A DNA stretch of 64,000 bases from Valencia hispanica (GCA_963556495.2 OY747712.1:54751069-54815068); one strand, 5' to 3'; shown: positions 45,509 through 57,267, counted from the stretch's first letter. Made by a program: numbers and translations. The notes: generated from the sequence alone by a model not told the origin.

Positions 45509-45699
45509 GTTAGTCTGAATTTATTAGTTTTGCCTGCAGGTAGGGGGAGCCCTTGTCGCTCTGCTTAAGGAAAATTATGAAACTGGCAACATTTTCCCCC
45601 TTCAGAGGGGCATTACATGCACACAGTAAACATTTTTTTTCTATTTGTTATATGCATACAACAAGAGCACAGAGACTGAAATCACCCGTAAGCTTTGGA

Positions 45700-46190
45700 G
45701 CTTAAGACGGGCGCAATTCAGTAGCTGAGTTTGCCATTGATTTCCGCACTTTAGCTGCGTCATCCGGCTGGAACTCTCAAGCTCTCAAGGGAGCATTTAT
45801 TAATGCCCTGAGCGATCAGTTAAAAGATCTTCTGGCTTACCAGGACGAGCCCGGAACGTTAGAGGAACTGATAGCTTTAGTCATCCGATTGGATAACCGC
45901 ATTAATGAGCGAGCCAGAAAACGCAGGCATGAACGCTCTTTTGTGGGTGTGTTTTTTGAGTCTCTGCCGTCCCCCTCCCAGCCACCCGGCTCAATGAATC
46001 TACCCCCCGACGAGCCCATGCAAATAGCCACGCCAGACTTTCCCCTGAGGAGTGTCAACAGCGTATGGAGGCCCGGGCGTGCCTATATTCCGGGAGGAAT
46101 ACTTTATTGCAACCTGTCCATCTCACCCAAAAGGGGGGGTCTGCCGGTAGATTCGGGAGTACTGGTGGATGGATCTCTAAAGAATAAATC
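45700..46190 (+). pseudogene. Gypsy gag fragment
   Basis: Contains the retrotransposon gag core: AASSGWNSQALKGAFINALS, LKDLLAYQDEPGTLEELIAL and RLDNRINERARKRR. The zinc knuckle is destroyed: in another frame CLYSGR stands where a CLYCG form is usual. A frame change near 46190 leads into protease. Confidence 0.75.
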
Positions 46191-46192
46191 CC

Positions 46193-46705
46193 ATGTTTTT
46201 ACCAGTAAATCTGCTTTTTAATGGAGATTCTTTACAGACCCAAGCATTAATTGACTCTGGTTGTGAGCAAAACCTTATTGACTCCAGTCTCGCCAAACAA
46301 CTTGGTCTCCAGTTGAAGTCCCTACCCACTCGTGTGCTTGTGAACTCTTTGGACGGGAAGGAGCTACCCACCATTACTCACCAGACTGAATCCTTGGAAC
46401 TCGTCTCTTCAGGTAATCACAGAGAGCAAATAACCTTCTTCGTTTTCCCATCTCCACAGTCTCCTATTGTCCTGGGTTTCCCCTGGTTGGAAAGGCACAA
46501 TCCTCATCTAAATTGGAAGGAGGGTAAAATCGAATCGTGGAGTCTACATTGTCTGTCAGCTTGCTTAGGGTCCACAGTTGCCTCCCATACACCGGTCAGC
46601 TCTGCTCCTCTGAAGGAACCTCCAGATTTCTCTAAGGTACTGCCTGACTATCACGATCTACAGCAGGTCCAGAGCATTGTCATTACCTCCACACCGGCCA
46701 GATGA
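46193..46705 (+). pseudogene. Gypsy aspartic protease
   Basis: VNLLFNGDSLQTQALIDSGC carries the catalytic Asp-Ser-Gly, followed by IVLGFPWLERHNPHLNWKEG, the conserved end of gypsy proteases. It processes gag-pol in an active element. The linker ends at TGA about 46703. Confidence 0.8.
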
Positions 46706-46719
46706 CTGTGCTACAGATC

Positions 46720-48018
46720 TTTCCCAGGAGCTCCCTTATCTTCCAGTCGTCTATATAATCTGTCACGCCCGGAGTGCGAATGCATGGAGAAGTAAATAAA
46801 TGAGTCCTTTTCTGCAGGAATTATTCGTCAGTCCTCATCTCCACTAGGGGCCTGTTTTTTCTTCGTTGCCAAGAAAGACGGCGGTCTATGGCCCTGCATT
46901 GTTTACCGGGATTTGAATAGCATAACCATAAAGAACAAGTATCCACTACCTCTTCTCACGTCTGCATTTGAGCCACTCCAGGGATCCACTGTCTTCACTA
47001 AACTGGATCTACGAAACGTCTACCACTTGGTCCAGATCCGAGAGGGGGACGAGTAGAAGACGGCGTTCAAGACCCCGCTTGGGCATTTTGAATATTTAGT
47101 AATGCAGTTTGGCCTGACAAACGCTCCAGCAGTTTTTCAGTCTTTGATCAACGATGTCCTTCGAGATTTTCTAAATCAGTTTGTTTTTGCCTATTTTGAC
47201 GACATACTCATTTTTTTTCCTCTTCTCTCACAGAGCACAAACTCCATGTCCGTCTGGTTCTTCAGAGGCTTCTCGAGAATCACCTTTTTGTCAAGGCTGA
47301 GAAGTGTGATTTCCACGTTCCATCTGTCACATTTCTTGGCTACATCATCGAGAGCGGGCAGGTGAAGCCGAATCCTAAGAAGATTCAAGCTGTTGCTGAG
47401 TGGCCAATTCAATCATCCCGAAAACAGCTCCAGAGATTTTTGGGATTTGTGAACTTCTACCGCCGCTCCATTAGGAGCTACAGCCAGGCCGCTGCACCCC
47501 TGATGGTGCTTACGTCTACAAAGAGAGCTTTCCAGTGGACTCCAGAGACAGATCAAGCTTTTCACAGGTTAAAGGAAAAGTTTGTAAATGCCCCCATCCT
47601 TTCTCAGCCAGAGATTGACAAGCCGTTTATTCTGGAGGTTGATGTATCTGACTCAGGGGTGGGAGCGGTGTTGTTTCAGGTTAGTGATAAGGATGATAAA
47701 CTGCATCCATGTGCTTTCTTTTCACGACATCTGTCTCCCTCAGAGCGCAACTATGACGTGGGGGATCGAGAACTTTTAGCAGTGAAGTTGGCATTTGAGG
47801 AATGGCGCCAATGGCTGGAAGGGGCGCAACATCCAATCGTTGTTTGGACGGACCATAAGAATCTGGCTCATCTCCAGGAGGCCAAGCTGCTTAATTATCG
47901 CCAGTCCAGGTGGTCCTTATTTTTCTCCCGTTTTAATTTTATTATTTCATATCGGCCTGGCACTAAAAACACAAAACCAGATGCTTTATTTAGGCAATTC
48001 TCCCCCATTGAGGATTAA
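46720..48018 (+). pseudogene. Gypsy reverse transcriptase and RNase H
   Basis: [41 protein letters not shown] then a TAG at 47056-47058, then [20 protein letters not shown] and [10 protein letters not shown] (YFDD instead of the usual YLDD-type box). A frameshift near 47215 follows. RNase H (47362-48018): [38 protein letters not shown] and [11 protein letters not shown], complete to [11 protein letters not shown]. Confidence 0.85.
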
Positions 48019-48051
48019 ACACCTGTTACCATTCTCCCTCCCTCCTGTGTT

Positions 48052-49224
48052 GTGGGTGCAGTTACCTGGTATGTCCTTGATGCAGTTCACATGGCACAGC
48101 AGCACGATCCCGATCCAGGCTTAGGTCCTCATAACTGCATTGTTGTGCTGTCCTCTGTTCGTTCCCGGCTGATCCACTGGGCTCACACTGCCCCATTCTC
48201 CTGTCATCCTGGGTTCAGTAGAACGGTTTCCCTTCTCCGTCGGACCTTTTGGTGGCCAACACTTTTTAGAGATGTGAAGGATAATGTTTTGGCTTGTCAA
48301 ACATGTGCCCGCAACAAATCCCGCACACAATCCCCTCATGGGCTGCTTCAACCTCTGGCTGTACCATCCCGTCCCTGGTCGCATGTAGCACTGGACTTTG
48401 TTACTGGGTTACTGGTGTCCAATGGTTTCTCTGTTATCATGACCATAGTCAACCGGTTCTCCAAGGCCTGCCATCTGGTTCCATTGAGATGGCTACCCAC
48501 CTCCCTTGAGACTGCTCGTCTTCTGGCGAAGCATGTTTTTCGGCTGCATGGCCTTCCCATTGAGATCCTGTCAGATAGGGGTCCTCAGTTCACTTCAGCT
48601 GTGTGGAGGGATTTTTGCAGGACTTTGGGAGCTAGAGTGGCACTCAGCTCAGGGTTTCATCCGCAGACCAATGGGCAGACCGAGCAGATAAATCAGGAGC
48701 TTGAGGCTGCTCTCCGCTGTCTTTGCTCCTCCAGACCCTACTCCTGGAGCGCACAGCTTGCATAGGTGGAGTACGCTCATAATAGTCACTCCTCTTCCTC
48801 TACTGGTCTCTCTCCTATTGAGATTTCCCTGGAATATCAGCCTCCTCTGATTCCTTCAGATCAACAGTGGGCATCTGTTCCCTCTGTCCGTTCCCATCTC
48901 ATCCGCTGTAGGAAGATCTGGTCTGACACGGTCACCGCCCTCCATCGTGCCTCAGAGAGAAATGCTTGCTTTGCCAATCGCAGGCGGCTCCCTGCTCCCC
49001 AGTACGTACCCGGTCAGAAGGTTTGGCTTTCAACCCTGGACATCCGCCTGAAGAACCTTAACAGGAAGTTGTCTCCCCGGTTTATTGGGCCTCATGTGGT
49101 CGAGAAGGTTCAAAGTTCCTCTGCTGTTCATCTGAAGATACCTTCTGGTTTGAGGATCCATCCTGTTTTTCATGTTTCCCTTATCAAGCCTGTGCGCACC
49201 AGTTTGCGTTGTCCTTATTCATAA
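48052..49224 (+). pseudogene. Gypsy integrase, one nonsense codon
   Basis: One frame split by TAG at 48763-48765 (a single base from the Trp expected there). The zinc-binding module ([10 protein letters not shown] to CQTC) is followed by the core: ALDFVTG (Asp), [11 protein letters not shown] (Asp) and [12 protein letters not shown] (Glu), so the DDE triad is present. The C-terminal GPHVVEKVQ and HPVFHVSLIKPV blocks follow; the chromodomain is missing. It would insert element DNA into the genome. Confidence 0.87.
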
Positions 49225-49915
49225 TTATTCATAGCCAAATCCTACCTATCTGTGGCACAACATTCTCAATACCTACCGTTTACCTTACGTCCTCCACTTC
49301 CTGGATGACTTCTTGGTCAACACCCCCACTTCGTTTCCTCCTCTTTTAGGGTTCCACGACCTCACTGAGGGCTTCTCTGACATTGGTGTCCCTCTTTCTG
49401 AGGAGAAGACAGTAGGTTTCCTTACCTCTCTCGAGTTCTTGGGCATCACCATAGATTTGTCCTCTTTTCGGCATCATTGCTGCTCAAGAAGATGCAGCGG
49501 ATCTACCTGCTCCTGTCCAACTTCCATACTAAACAACAGCTTCTGATGCTTCTGGCTCACCTAAACTATGCTGTGCGTATTCCCCAGGGGAGATCCTTTA
49601 TCTCCCACCTTTTGTCCACCACCGCTGGTCTCTCATCTGTCCATGGTCGTCTCATCATTGACGAGCACTATTCCATAAACTGCATCTGCATAGGCGCAAC
49701 CCACCTCAGCCGCCCAATCAGGCGTCTTGGAAAAATGTATTCAAATTTTAGACCGCTGGTCACCTTTAGCTTATCTCAAGTACATCCGCAATAATCTGAG
49801 TGACCTGCGCAATGCACACACTCTGCTATGTTCATTTAATCAATGTCCAACTTTGGGGCTCCTGAGCAGGCTCAGGAAGAATGAATTCTTGAACACTGCA
49901 CTCTCACACTGAGTC
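49225..49915 (+). pseudogene. DIRS/Ngaro-type remnant: RT fragment joined to tyrosine-recombinase C-terminus
   Basis: RT part (49250-49660): VLHFLDDFLVNTPTSFPPLL with FLDD box, then GVPLSEEKTVGFLTSLEFLG and, in another frame, HLNYAVRIPQGRSFISHLLS. Recombinase part (49660-49850): ICIGATHL in one frame, then IQILDRWSPLAYLKYIRNNL in another, the end of a tyrosine recombinase with its candidate catalytic Tyr in YIR. RT thumb, RNase H and most of the recombinase are deleted. These elements integrate through a recombinase instead of a DDE integrase. Confidence 0.7.
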
Positions 49916-50035
49916 TTCATCCCAAGCCTCCATCAGCACATCTCCCCAGACTCTTCATGCCTTCAATTCCTTCCTTCAATAAACATTGTAATTCAAATCT
50001 CTGGAACTGTGCTCCTTGCTAATGAAATGGAGTTA
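49856..50035 (+). repeat. Direct repeat, copy 1, after the DIRS/Ngaro-like remnant
   Basis: Shares CCCAGACTCTTCAT, CTTCAATTCCTT and AATAAACATTGTAATTCAAA with 50455-50635. The position suits the split direct repeats of Ngaro-type elements. Confidence 0.6.
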
Positions 50036-50097
50036 ATTTGTTAATTTAGTTTTGGGAGCAGGTCCACACCCCAAATTAACTAACCCTAACCCTCACT

Positions 50098-50400
50098 TCC
50101 CCTCCCTCTCTTTGGTTTCACCCCCGTCTATCCACTCCTTCATCCCTTCATCCCTCCTTTCTTCCACTCCCTCAATCCTACATCCCCTCCCTTCATCCCT
50201 TGGTTGTCACATTCCTTCATCCCCTCCCTCATCCCTTCATCCCTACTTCATCCCCTCCCTCATCCCTTCATCCCTACTTCTCCCCTCCCACATCCCTAAC
50301 CCCTATCCCTACTTCATCCCCTCCCTCATCCCTTCATCCCCTCCCTCATCCCTAAATCTCTTCCCTCATCCCTGTATCCCTTCATCCTCCCCTTTCTCAC
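50098..50400. repeat. CT-rich minisatellite
   Basis: Irregular tandem units built on CCCTCATCCCTTCATCCC and CTACTTCATCCCCTCCCTCA. It lies between the two direct repeats. Confidence 0.85.
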
Positions 50401-50454
50401 TCTGGTTCACTCACAGTCCTAGCCTCCTCTAACATCTCCCTCTTTCAGGTTTTG

Positions 50455-50635
50455 TCTGGGGGGTCCTGAGCCGGCCCAGGAAAGATTAATTCCTGAATAC
50501 TGCACCCCCATGCTGCATCTTCATCCTAAGCCTCCATCGGTGCATCTCCCCAGACTCTTCATCCCTTCAATTCCTTTCTTCAGTAAACATTGTAATTAAA
50601 ATCTCTAGAAGCATGGTCCTTGCCAATGAAATGTA
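50455..50635 (+). repeat. Direct repeat, copy 2
   Basis: Second copy of 49856-50035, diverged at scattered positions. Begins GTCCTGAGCCGGCCCAGGAA and ends near CCTTGCCAATGAAATG. Confidence 0.6.
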
Positions 50636-50850
50636 TATATAGTACTCTTAATTCAGTGTTTTATATGTTTTCTCGTGTGAATCTAATGGTTCTTTATTAC
50701 CTGTCATTTTGCTGTGTTACCACTGAATTTTCCCTCTGTGGGACACTAAAGGATGATTGTATTCTATTCTACGCTTGTTCTATTATTTCTTTAAAAAAAG
50801 TTTTGAAACTGGAGTTTAGTTAACTGCCTCCATATTTTCTTTTTGTCTAG

Positions 50851-51065
50851 GCTGGAGGAAGAGGGTCTCCAAAGACAGCCAATCCTTTATCAATGCAATG
50901 CTAGCAGCAGACGAACAGTACCAGGTCCAGCAGGATCAATACGTTGAACACATGAACAACACATTAACGAAACCAGCAGGCTGGCTTGGGAAGGGAGGAG
51001 ATGACAGAATGCTGCCTTCAATCATACCTTTCTTGGGATGCGGGGAGAGATTGCACACCCCATGA
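50851..51065 (+). other. Candidate terminal exon (unrecognised protein end)
   Basis: A strong acceptor (CATATTTTCTTTTTGTCTAG, ending 50850) is followed by 70 open codons in the frame starting at 50853 (WRKRVSKDSQSFINAMLAAD, then a Gln-rich stretch), a TGA at 51063-51065 and AATAAA at 51085-51090. The basic then Gln-rich look resembles ends of Myb/trihelix-like transposon-associated proteins, but I do not recognise it. No partner exon was found upstream in the gypsy and DIRS-like sequence. Confidence 0.3.
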
Positions 51066-51285
51066 CCAACAGATATACCTGTTCAATAAAAATGTGTAAG
51101 ATAACTGTTTGCTTGTGATTTGTAATTTAATCTGAGCATACAATGGTTGGTGGAATCCATAGTGCAACCTAAACATTTGCCTTTTGAATGTTAATGGCTC
51201 ATTACTAAAACAATTGAATAGTGTTTAATTTAATTTTCCAAAATCAACCAATTGTCAACATCCACAGTAATATTTGCAAAAGGTT

Positions 51286-51728
51286 TGTTATGGCAAAAAA
51301 TAGTATCTCAGGGTTTCCATAATAAAGAAGACTTGAGTCCCAGAAGGCGTTTAAGAATTTAATCCAAACATGTCTGGCCAGACCATGGAGGGGACAGAGT
51401 TACTCGTGCATCACCCTAACCAACCTTTCTAACTAACCGCTTAAATAGTATTCAGCAATCATTGTTTATCTCTGTAGATGTCTTCTCCAACCTTCACGCC
51501 CTGCCTCCAGAGTAACCGCTTCATGTGAGTCATAGCAACGCATAAAGCAGCTCATCCGAAGGCCAGACTGTTATCTTACTGCCCCGGCGTCTGTCTCTCT
51601 GGTGACCTGACACATATATCTTTCTCATAACATTAAGCTGGAACAATAAGCTTGTCATTTCCTTAGATGCATTCACTAAACAGAGAATATACACTTAATT
51701 CCTAATTGCATAACAATTTTCCACCATA
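51286..51728 (-). repeat. 3' LTR of the second retroelement
   Basis: On the minus strand starts TATGGTGGAAAATTG (first bases changed from TGTGG), has TACTATTTAAGCGG as a TATA-like box, an ATTAAA near the end, and finishes GCCATAACA. It is the longer of the two copies. Confidence 0.65.
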
Positions 51729-51838
51729 ATTCCCCTACTTTTATTAATTTAAATAATAACATAAATATAAAGGGAAAATTCTAAAGTGCTATCACAAATC
51801 TCCCTAAAAGGTTGGTAGGTTGATCAAAAAAAAAGACA

Positions 51839-52489
51839 ATGTTCAAAACACAAATTACAATCAGACATGAGAACGTAAAGAACCTCTGCGTTATTTTTGA
51901 CCGAGACTTGACATTTAAATCCCATATTAAACAGGTTTCTAGGATTTCTTTCTTTCACCTCCGGAATATTGCTAAAATTAGAAACATCCTGTCCAGGAGT
52001 GATGCTGAGAAACTAGTCCATGCATTTGTTACCTCAAGGCTGGACTACTGTAATTCTTTACTATCAGGTAGTTCACAAAATGCCATTAAAAGCCTTCAGT
52101 TGATCCAAAATGTGGCAGCAAGAGTTCTCATGAATATTAAAAAGAGAGATCACATGTCTCCTGTTTTAGCTTTCCTTCATTGGCTCCCTGTTAAATCCAG
52201 AATAGAATTTAAGATCCTTCTTCTTACATACAAAGCCCTTAATAATCAAGCTCCATCATACATCAGAGATCTAATTGTTCCATATGTTCCTAACAGAGCA
52301 CTTCGCTCTCAGACTGCAGGTTTACTTGTAGTTCCTAGGATTTCTAAAAGTAGAATGGGAGGCAGATCTTTTAGTTATCAGGCTCCTCTCCTGTGGAACC
52401 AGCTCCCAGCTTTAGTCCGTGAGGCAGACACTCTGTTTACTTTTAAGGCCAGGCTTAAAACTTTCCTTTTTGATAAAGCTTATAGTTAG
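51839..52489 (+). pseudogene. LINE D ORF2 C-terminal part
   Basis: An open frame with [44 protein letters not shown] and HWLPVKSRIEFKILLLTYKA, ending KTFLFDKAYS. These are the RT thumb and C-terminal blocks of L2-like LINEs. RT catalytic motifs and endonuclease are absent by 5' truncation. Confidence 0.87.
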
Positions 52490-53215
52490 AGTGGCTAAGG
52501 TCATCCTGAGCTATCTCTGTAGTTATGCTGCTATAGGCTTAGACTGCTGGAGGACAGACTTACCAATTTTCTTCACTCTGCTACTTCCTTTTCTCCTACG
52601 ACTCTCCAGTTGTATTACAGTACATTCTGTTATTTCGACTGTTAACTTTGTTTTCTCTCAGTGTTTTTCTCTCCATAGAAGATATACCTGGTCTGGTATC
52701 CTGCTTGGCTGCAATGCCCTGTTGGACGGGGGGCATCGACTGGGATGATCCTCCCAGTAACTGAACATCCACTGTGTCCTGTTATCAACTTTTTACTTTC
52801 TGTAACATAGAAAGTTATCTTATATCAGATCTTCTGTTCCTTCTGTGTCTCTGCTCTCTCTTCTCAAACCCCCCGACGGTTGTAGCAGATGGCCGCTCCT
52901 ACTGAGCCTGGTTCTGTTGGAGGTTTCTTCCTGTTAAAGGGGAGTTTTTACTCTCCACCGTCGCTACATGCTTGCTCAGTATGAGGGATTGCTGAAGGAT
53001 TGCTGTGGTTGGAAAGTCTGCATCAACGGGGCCCAACCTCACGCCAATGACTGACGCAATCTGCTGGGATTCCTTAAATAGGAAACTTTTTAACTGATTG
53101 GAATGTTTGTATAAATGTATTGAAATGACTTCTTGTTAAGTGCCTTGAGATGACATCTGTTGTGAATTGGCGCTATATAAATAAACTGAATTGAAAATAA
53201 ACTGAATTGAATTGA
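51839..53215 (+). mobile_element. L2/CR1-group LINE, family D, 3' part
   Basis: Last 217 codons of ORF2 (51839-52489), a 3' UTR and a tail of CTGAATTGAA units near 53180-53215. The 3' UTR matches 12386-12880. It lies inside the interior of the second LTR element. Confidence 0.88.
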
Positions 53216-53219
53216 AATG

Positions 53220-56200
53220 AGACATGCTTGGCCATGGAATCAGCTCACAGTGACAAATATTAGATCCGTCCCGATGACTTTGCTGAGACTCCTGTGCATT
53301 GAGACTGAAAACCCACGGGGTGTTCTTACACCATTTTCTTGTGGGCAAAAGGTAATCTCAACAGCCCCTCGCCCCAGAGGTGGCCATCCACAGGTCTCGT
53401 CATCGGTTAGGATGTTCTAGATAAAAACACAGAACAAAGGAGAAATTATGTAGCATCTTCCAGTACACTTCAGAGGGTATTACATCAACACTAGATGTTG
53501 AAATGTGTACTCTTCCCTTGCACTGTTTGTTGTCTGTTGCCATGAAGTCAGCCTGCGCCAGCATCCAGTGACCCGTAGCCACCGTTCAGTCCTACCCTGG
53601 AAAGGAGAGAGTGGTCACTCCTCAGAAGGTCCTTCAGTGAGAACCTCCCAATGCGACCCTTGGGAGCTGAGCTAATTAGGTATTAGAGCATTGATGTTCA
53701 AACATAGGTGAGCCAATTCACAAAAGATGAATAGGATGATTATGACAAGTATAACCCACACCCTCGGAGTATGGTTTCAGATCAACCTGATGCAACTGTG
53801 TGCAAGAGCAATTCTAAACAACTCACAACCTGGTTAATGAGCCAAACCTCATCAACTTATAACCCAGATTATAATTAAGATAAATGTCTCCAAATCACTC
53901 TGTCCTAAATCAATGCCAAGAAAAAGACAACCAACCATTCCAATTTGTGAGAGCAAAAAATCCCAAGAATCAACTACTCCCAGCAAGAAGTAAAGAAGTT
54001 TTTCAGATCAAATTAAAACTTTGTAACGTTCCCAGACACAATATGTACTACAACTCTGAACCCGAACCAAAATGGAATATGAATTCAGATGTCAAGTCCA
54101 GGTAGTAAAAACCCTCATTAATTTATGACAGAGTTATGAATCACAAGAAACTCAATTAAACCTGCAAGTTACAAGTCTCTTCATAATCCCTTAAAAATCT
54201 GTTCCATCCATCCATCCATCCATTTTCCATACCCGTCCATCCTATGTAGGGTTGCGGGGCCTGTTCCAATTACTATCAAATCCAATTCCCCCCTTTTTTT
54301 AAGGCATCGTCTTGCACATGCCTTAAAAAATCAAGAAACAAGGAAACAATAACTTCAACTGCTTCTCCAGTGTCGAGAAAAGAAACATAGTAGGTTAAAG
54401 GTCATGCATAAGACATAACCTCAGAACCTGTGTATCCTCCTGCTGTCGCCGCTGAGGCAGCTTCAACCCCCAGATAACCATATCCCAATCATTTAGGTTT
54501 GCAATTAGGTTCTTATATTTGAATTACCTGGTGTTGAAAGTGTGCTATACAAATAAAATTGCCTTGCCTTGCCTTGCAAAAACAAAATAATAATTTCACC
54601 ACATAGTTACCTAATGTATTTAAGAATTTTAGTCCTACTTGCATTAGCTACAACAACACTTCATTTCCCTCTGTGATCAATAAAGTATTTTGAATTGAAT
54701 TAGACAACTTCTTCAGACCCTGCTTTTCCAGAATCTAATTGATGTTACAGTAAGGTTTATCTTTGCAACCACCTTAGTTAAAATTGTTTTACTCAGGACA
54801 CAGTTTATTTACCTAATTAATATCTCTGCTGCTATTTGCTCATCTGTTTCTTACAGTTTATTCTCTGTTAACTCCTTGAAAAAAAAAAAGATTCTAAATG
54901 CACAATTTTAAAACTTGTACAACTGTAAAACATCTCTATTTTCAATTGATCTAACTCAGTTGCACATTCAGATTTGAGTATGCCACTTCTATTTTAATAA
55001 CAACTATGTCAAGTAACCTTTTTACCTGTACCTGATACTCTTGCTTAAGAAATAAACTTTTCTTCATTGCAGTTTCTGTGTAGGACTTGAGTTATACTTT
55101 ATACTTTGCCGGAGTAATTATCTATTTGCCCACTTTTACCTCTACTCAGTACTTTAGACAGCTTATATTTTAAAATTAGCCTTGTTACTCCAGTTTCATT
55201 TAGTCTTTTATTAAAAGGAACACACAAAAAACCCCTCAAACATCAAAAAGTGTTGCAACTGAATAGAATTTACTGCGGTTTGATAGCAGGTCTCACATTT
55301 ATTATTCTGACACCCTGTTTTTTTTATGCGATCTATAACATATATTGTGCACAGGTGTTAACTGAATATTTTCCACATTTGTCCCATCTTTAGAACAGTG
55401 ACCGAAATTCTGAATCTATTTTTAGTCATCATTTGTCCTAATGAAGTAAACTAAATTTTAAAAATATAAGCCAAGTAATTTTAAACCCCACTGTGTGTGT
55501 AGGTCACACCTGTTGGCTTAAAGATTGCTCTAAATGCATAATTTTCACATATGCAGCTGACACAGGTAGCCTAGTGTATCCCAAATGTGTCATTATCATT
55601 TAACATTTGTATTAAACATTACTATCATTAAGGAAAAGTTATTTTTGGTCGAGGTATGGCTTAAGCTTTATTCTTTATCATTTAATGTTCTAATCCTAAA
55701 TTTGTTTTATGCTTTCTACCTCCTTTGTGTGAATCAAAATTTATATACGGTCTATGATCTAAATGCTTCTATTATCTGTCACTTTGCTGCCGGTACAGCA
55801 GAAGTTCCCCTTCTTGGGAAAATAAAAGCATGATTCATGAAGTTAAGCATTACCGTATTTTAATTTGGAATTCTTGAAACAGGAAGTGGTTTTGCGCAAA
55901 AAACAAACAATTTGACTAACCCGGACTCGTTAACATCCAGGAAGTAACTGAAAACTCAAGACTAAACTTTTCGTCAAAACAAGTGTTCAAGTTCCTATTT
56001 TTAGACTTCCAGCCGCAGAGCGCTATTAATGCTTCATCAGTGTCGGGATCTATGATTGTTTACAACCAGAGAATCGCAGCACATCGGTCGTAAGAAAGAA
56101 GCTTGTGGCTCCATTAGCTGATTAGCTACAAGAGAGTCATATTAAACCTGCAACAGACTTTATGTCAGATCATTTTTACAACATTGTAGTTAATAACTCA

Positions 56201-56611
56201 CTGGCTAAGATTAACCTTAGAGTGTTTACCCGCGTTGTTTTCTATCCGTTTTCTGTAAATTACTCAAAAGACTGAAATACTTTCATACTGCCACTCGGAT
56301 TTGTATTAACTGGAGTTGGTTTTCAATATATCTGATTTTAGCCGTGCGTTTTCCGTCTTATTTCTATTTACTGCGGAGTAGGCTATGTTTATCAAAAGTA
56401 TTAGATAAACATAGAAACCATCCTTCATCTAGGTTATTGGTGAATTGCATAGTTTCTCATAGAATCTTAAAAGAACGTTTCCAAGCTAAGGTTCCCGGGC
56501 CAAACGCGGCCTTATCTCATGAACACAGAGTGTTATAGTTTTAGGTCGAACCAGTTTTAAACAGTTACAATAGTTCAAATTTTATATTACCATTTACCTT
56601 TGTGCATTTAA
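53220..56611. other. Interior of the second LTR element, mostly unassigned
   Basis: Only small repeats are recognised: CCATCC units with a LINE-like tail (54205-54260), a bare LINE B tail (54533-54578, TGTGCTATACAAATAAAATT then TTGCC) and a TTTCCCTCTGTGATCAATAA tail (54655-54705). Short frames at 53217-53582 and 53884-54105 are not recognised. The rest is AT-rich. Confidence 0.5.
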
Positions 56612-56920
56612 AGGCGTTTAAGAATTTAATCCAAACATGTCTGGCCAGACCATGGAGGGGACAGAGTTACTCGTGCATCACCCTAACCAACCTTTCCTCC
56701 AGAGTAACCGCTTCATGTGAGTCATAGCAACGCATAAAGCAGCTCATCTGAAGGCCAGACTGTTATCTTACTGCCCCGGCGTCTATCTCTCTGGTGACCT
56801 GACACATATATCTTTCTCATAACATTAAGCTGGAACAATAAGCTTGTCATTTCCTTAGATGCATTCAATAAACAGAGAATATACACTTAATTCCTAATTG
56901 CATAACAATTTTCCACCACA
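56612..56920 (-). repeat. 5' LTR of the second retroelement, deleted
   Basis: Matches 51343-51728 but lacks about 75 bp in the middle (after ACCAACCTTTC), including the TATA-like box, and lacks the last 57 bases seen in the other LTR. The outer end reads TGTGGTGG on the minus strand. Confidence 0.65.
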
Positions 56921-57169
56921 GGTTCTTCCCATGAGGTCTTTCATAAGTCTCTCCATGAGTTTTACAGGTTACACAGAGCAGCAGGTCAGCACCATAGACT
57001 TCATGAGTTGGACATCATATGAATTAATTTTCATAATGAAACGCCATCCTACCTTCAGTCTGCAACAAAGCATTTTCAGTTAAAGCAGGAACAACAACAT
57101 CCCTCCACTGAGACACCGGTTAAACGCACCCATCTGTTGAGATGACTTTACAGGACAGTCATAAGTAAC

Positions 57170-57190
57170 ACGCACACACACACACATAAT
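57170..57190. repeat. CA microsatellite
   Basis: About eight CA units following ACACG. Confidence 0.85.
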
Positions 57191-57267
57191 ATATTGCTAA
57201 ACCTAATTAATCTACATTTACATAATTTTATGTTGGGGTTTATGGGGGGCCGAGTGTAAAATTTTCT

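Larger units (their letters stand above)
45680..49224 (+). mobile_element. Ty3/gypsy retrotransposon body, 5'- and 3'-truncated
   Basis: gag (part), protease, RT, RNase H and integrase in order. No flanking LTR pair is visible. The 3' end stops after the SLIKPV stretch, where a chromodomain usually follows. Lesions are few: about three frameshifts and two nonsense codons. Confidence 0.88.
51286..56920 (-). mobile_element. Second LTR retroelement, non-coding interior, target duplication GGTT
   Basis: LTR-like direct repeats at 51286-51728 and 56612-56920, with GGTT directly outside each (51282-51285 and 56921-56924). On the minus strand AAAAGTAGGGGAATTA precedes the left copy, as a polypurine tract would, giving minus orientation with the left copy as 3' LTR. 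The interior has a LINE D insertion and no recognisable gag, pol or env. Confidence 0.6.

Noticed and set aside
50098..50400. CCCTCATCCC array as a possible CRISPR-like or functional repeat
   Set aside because: Irregular minisatellite without spacers in a vertebrate genome.
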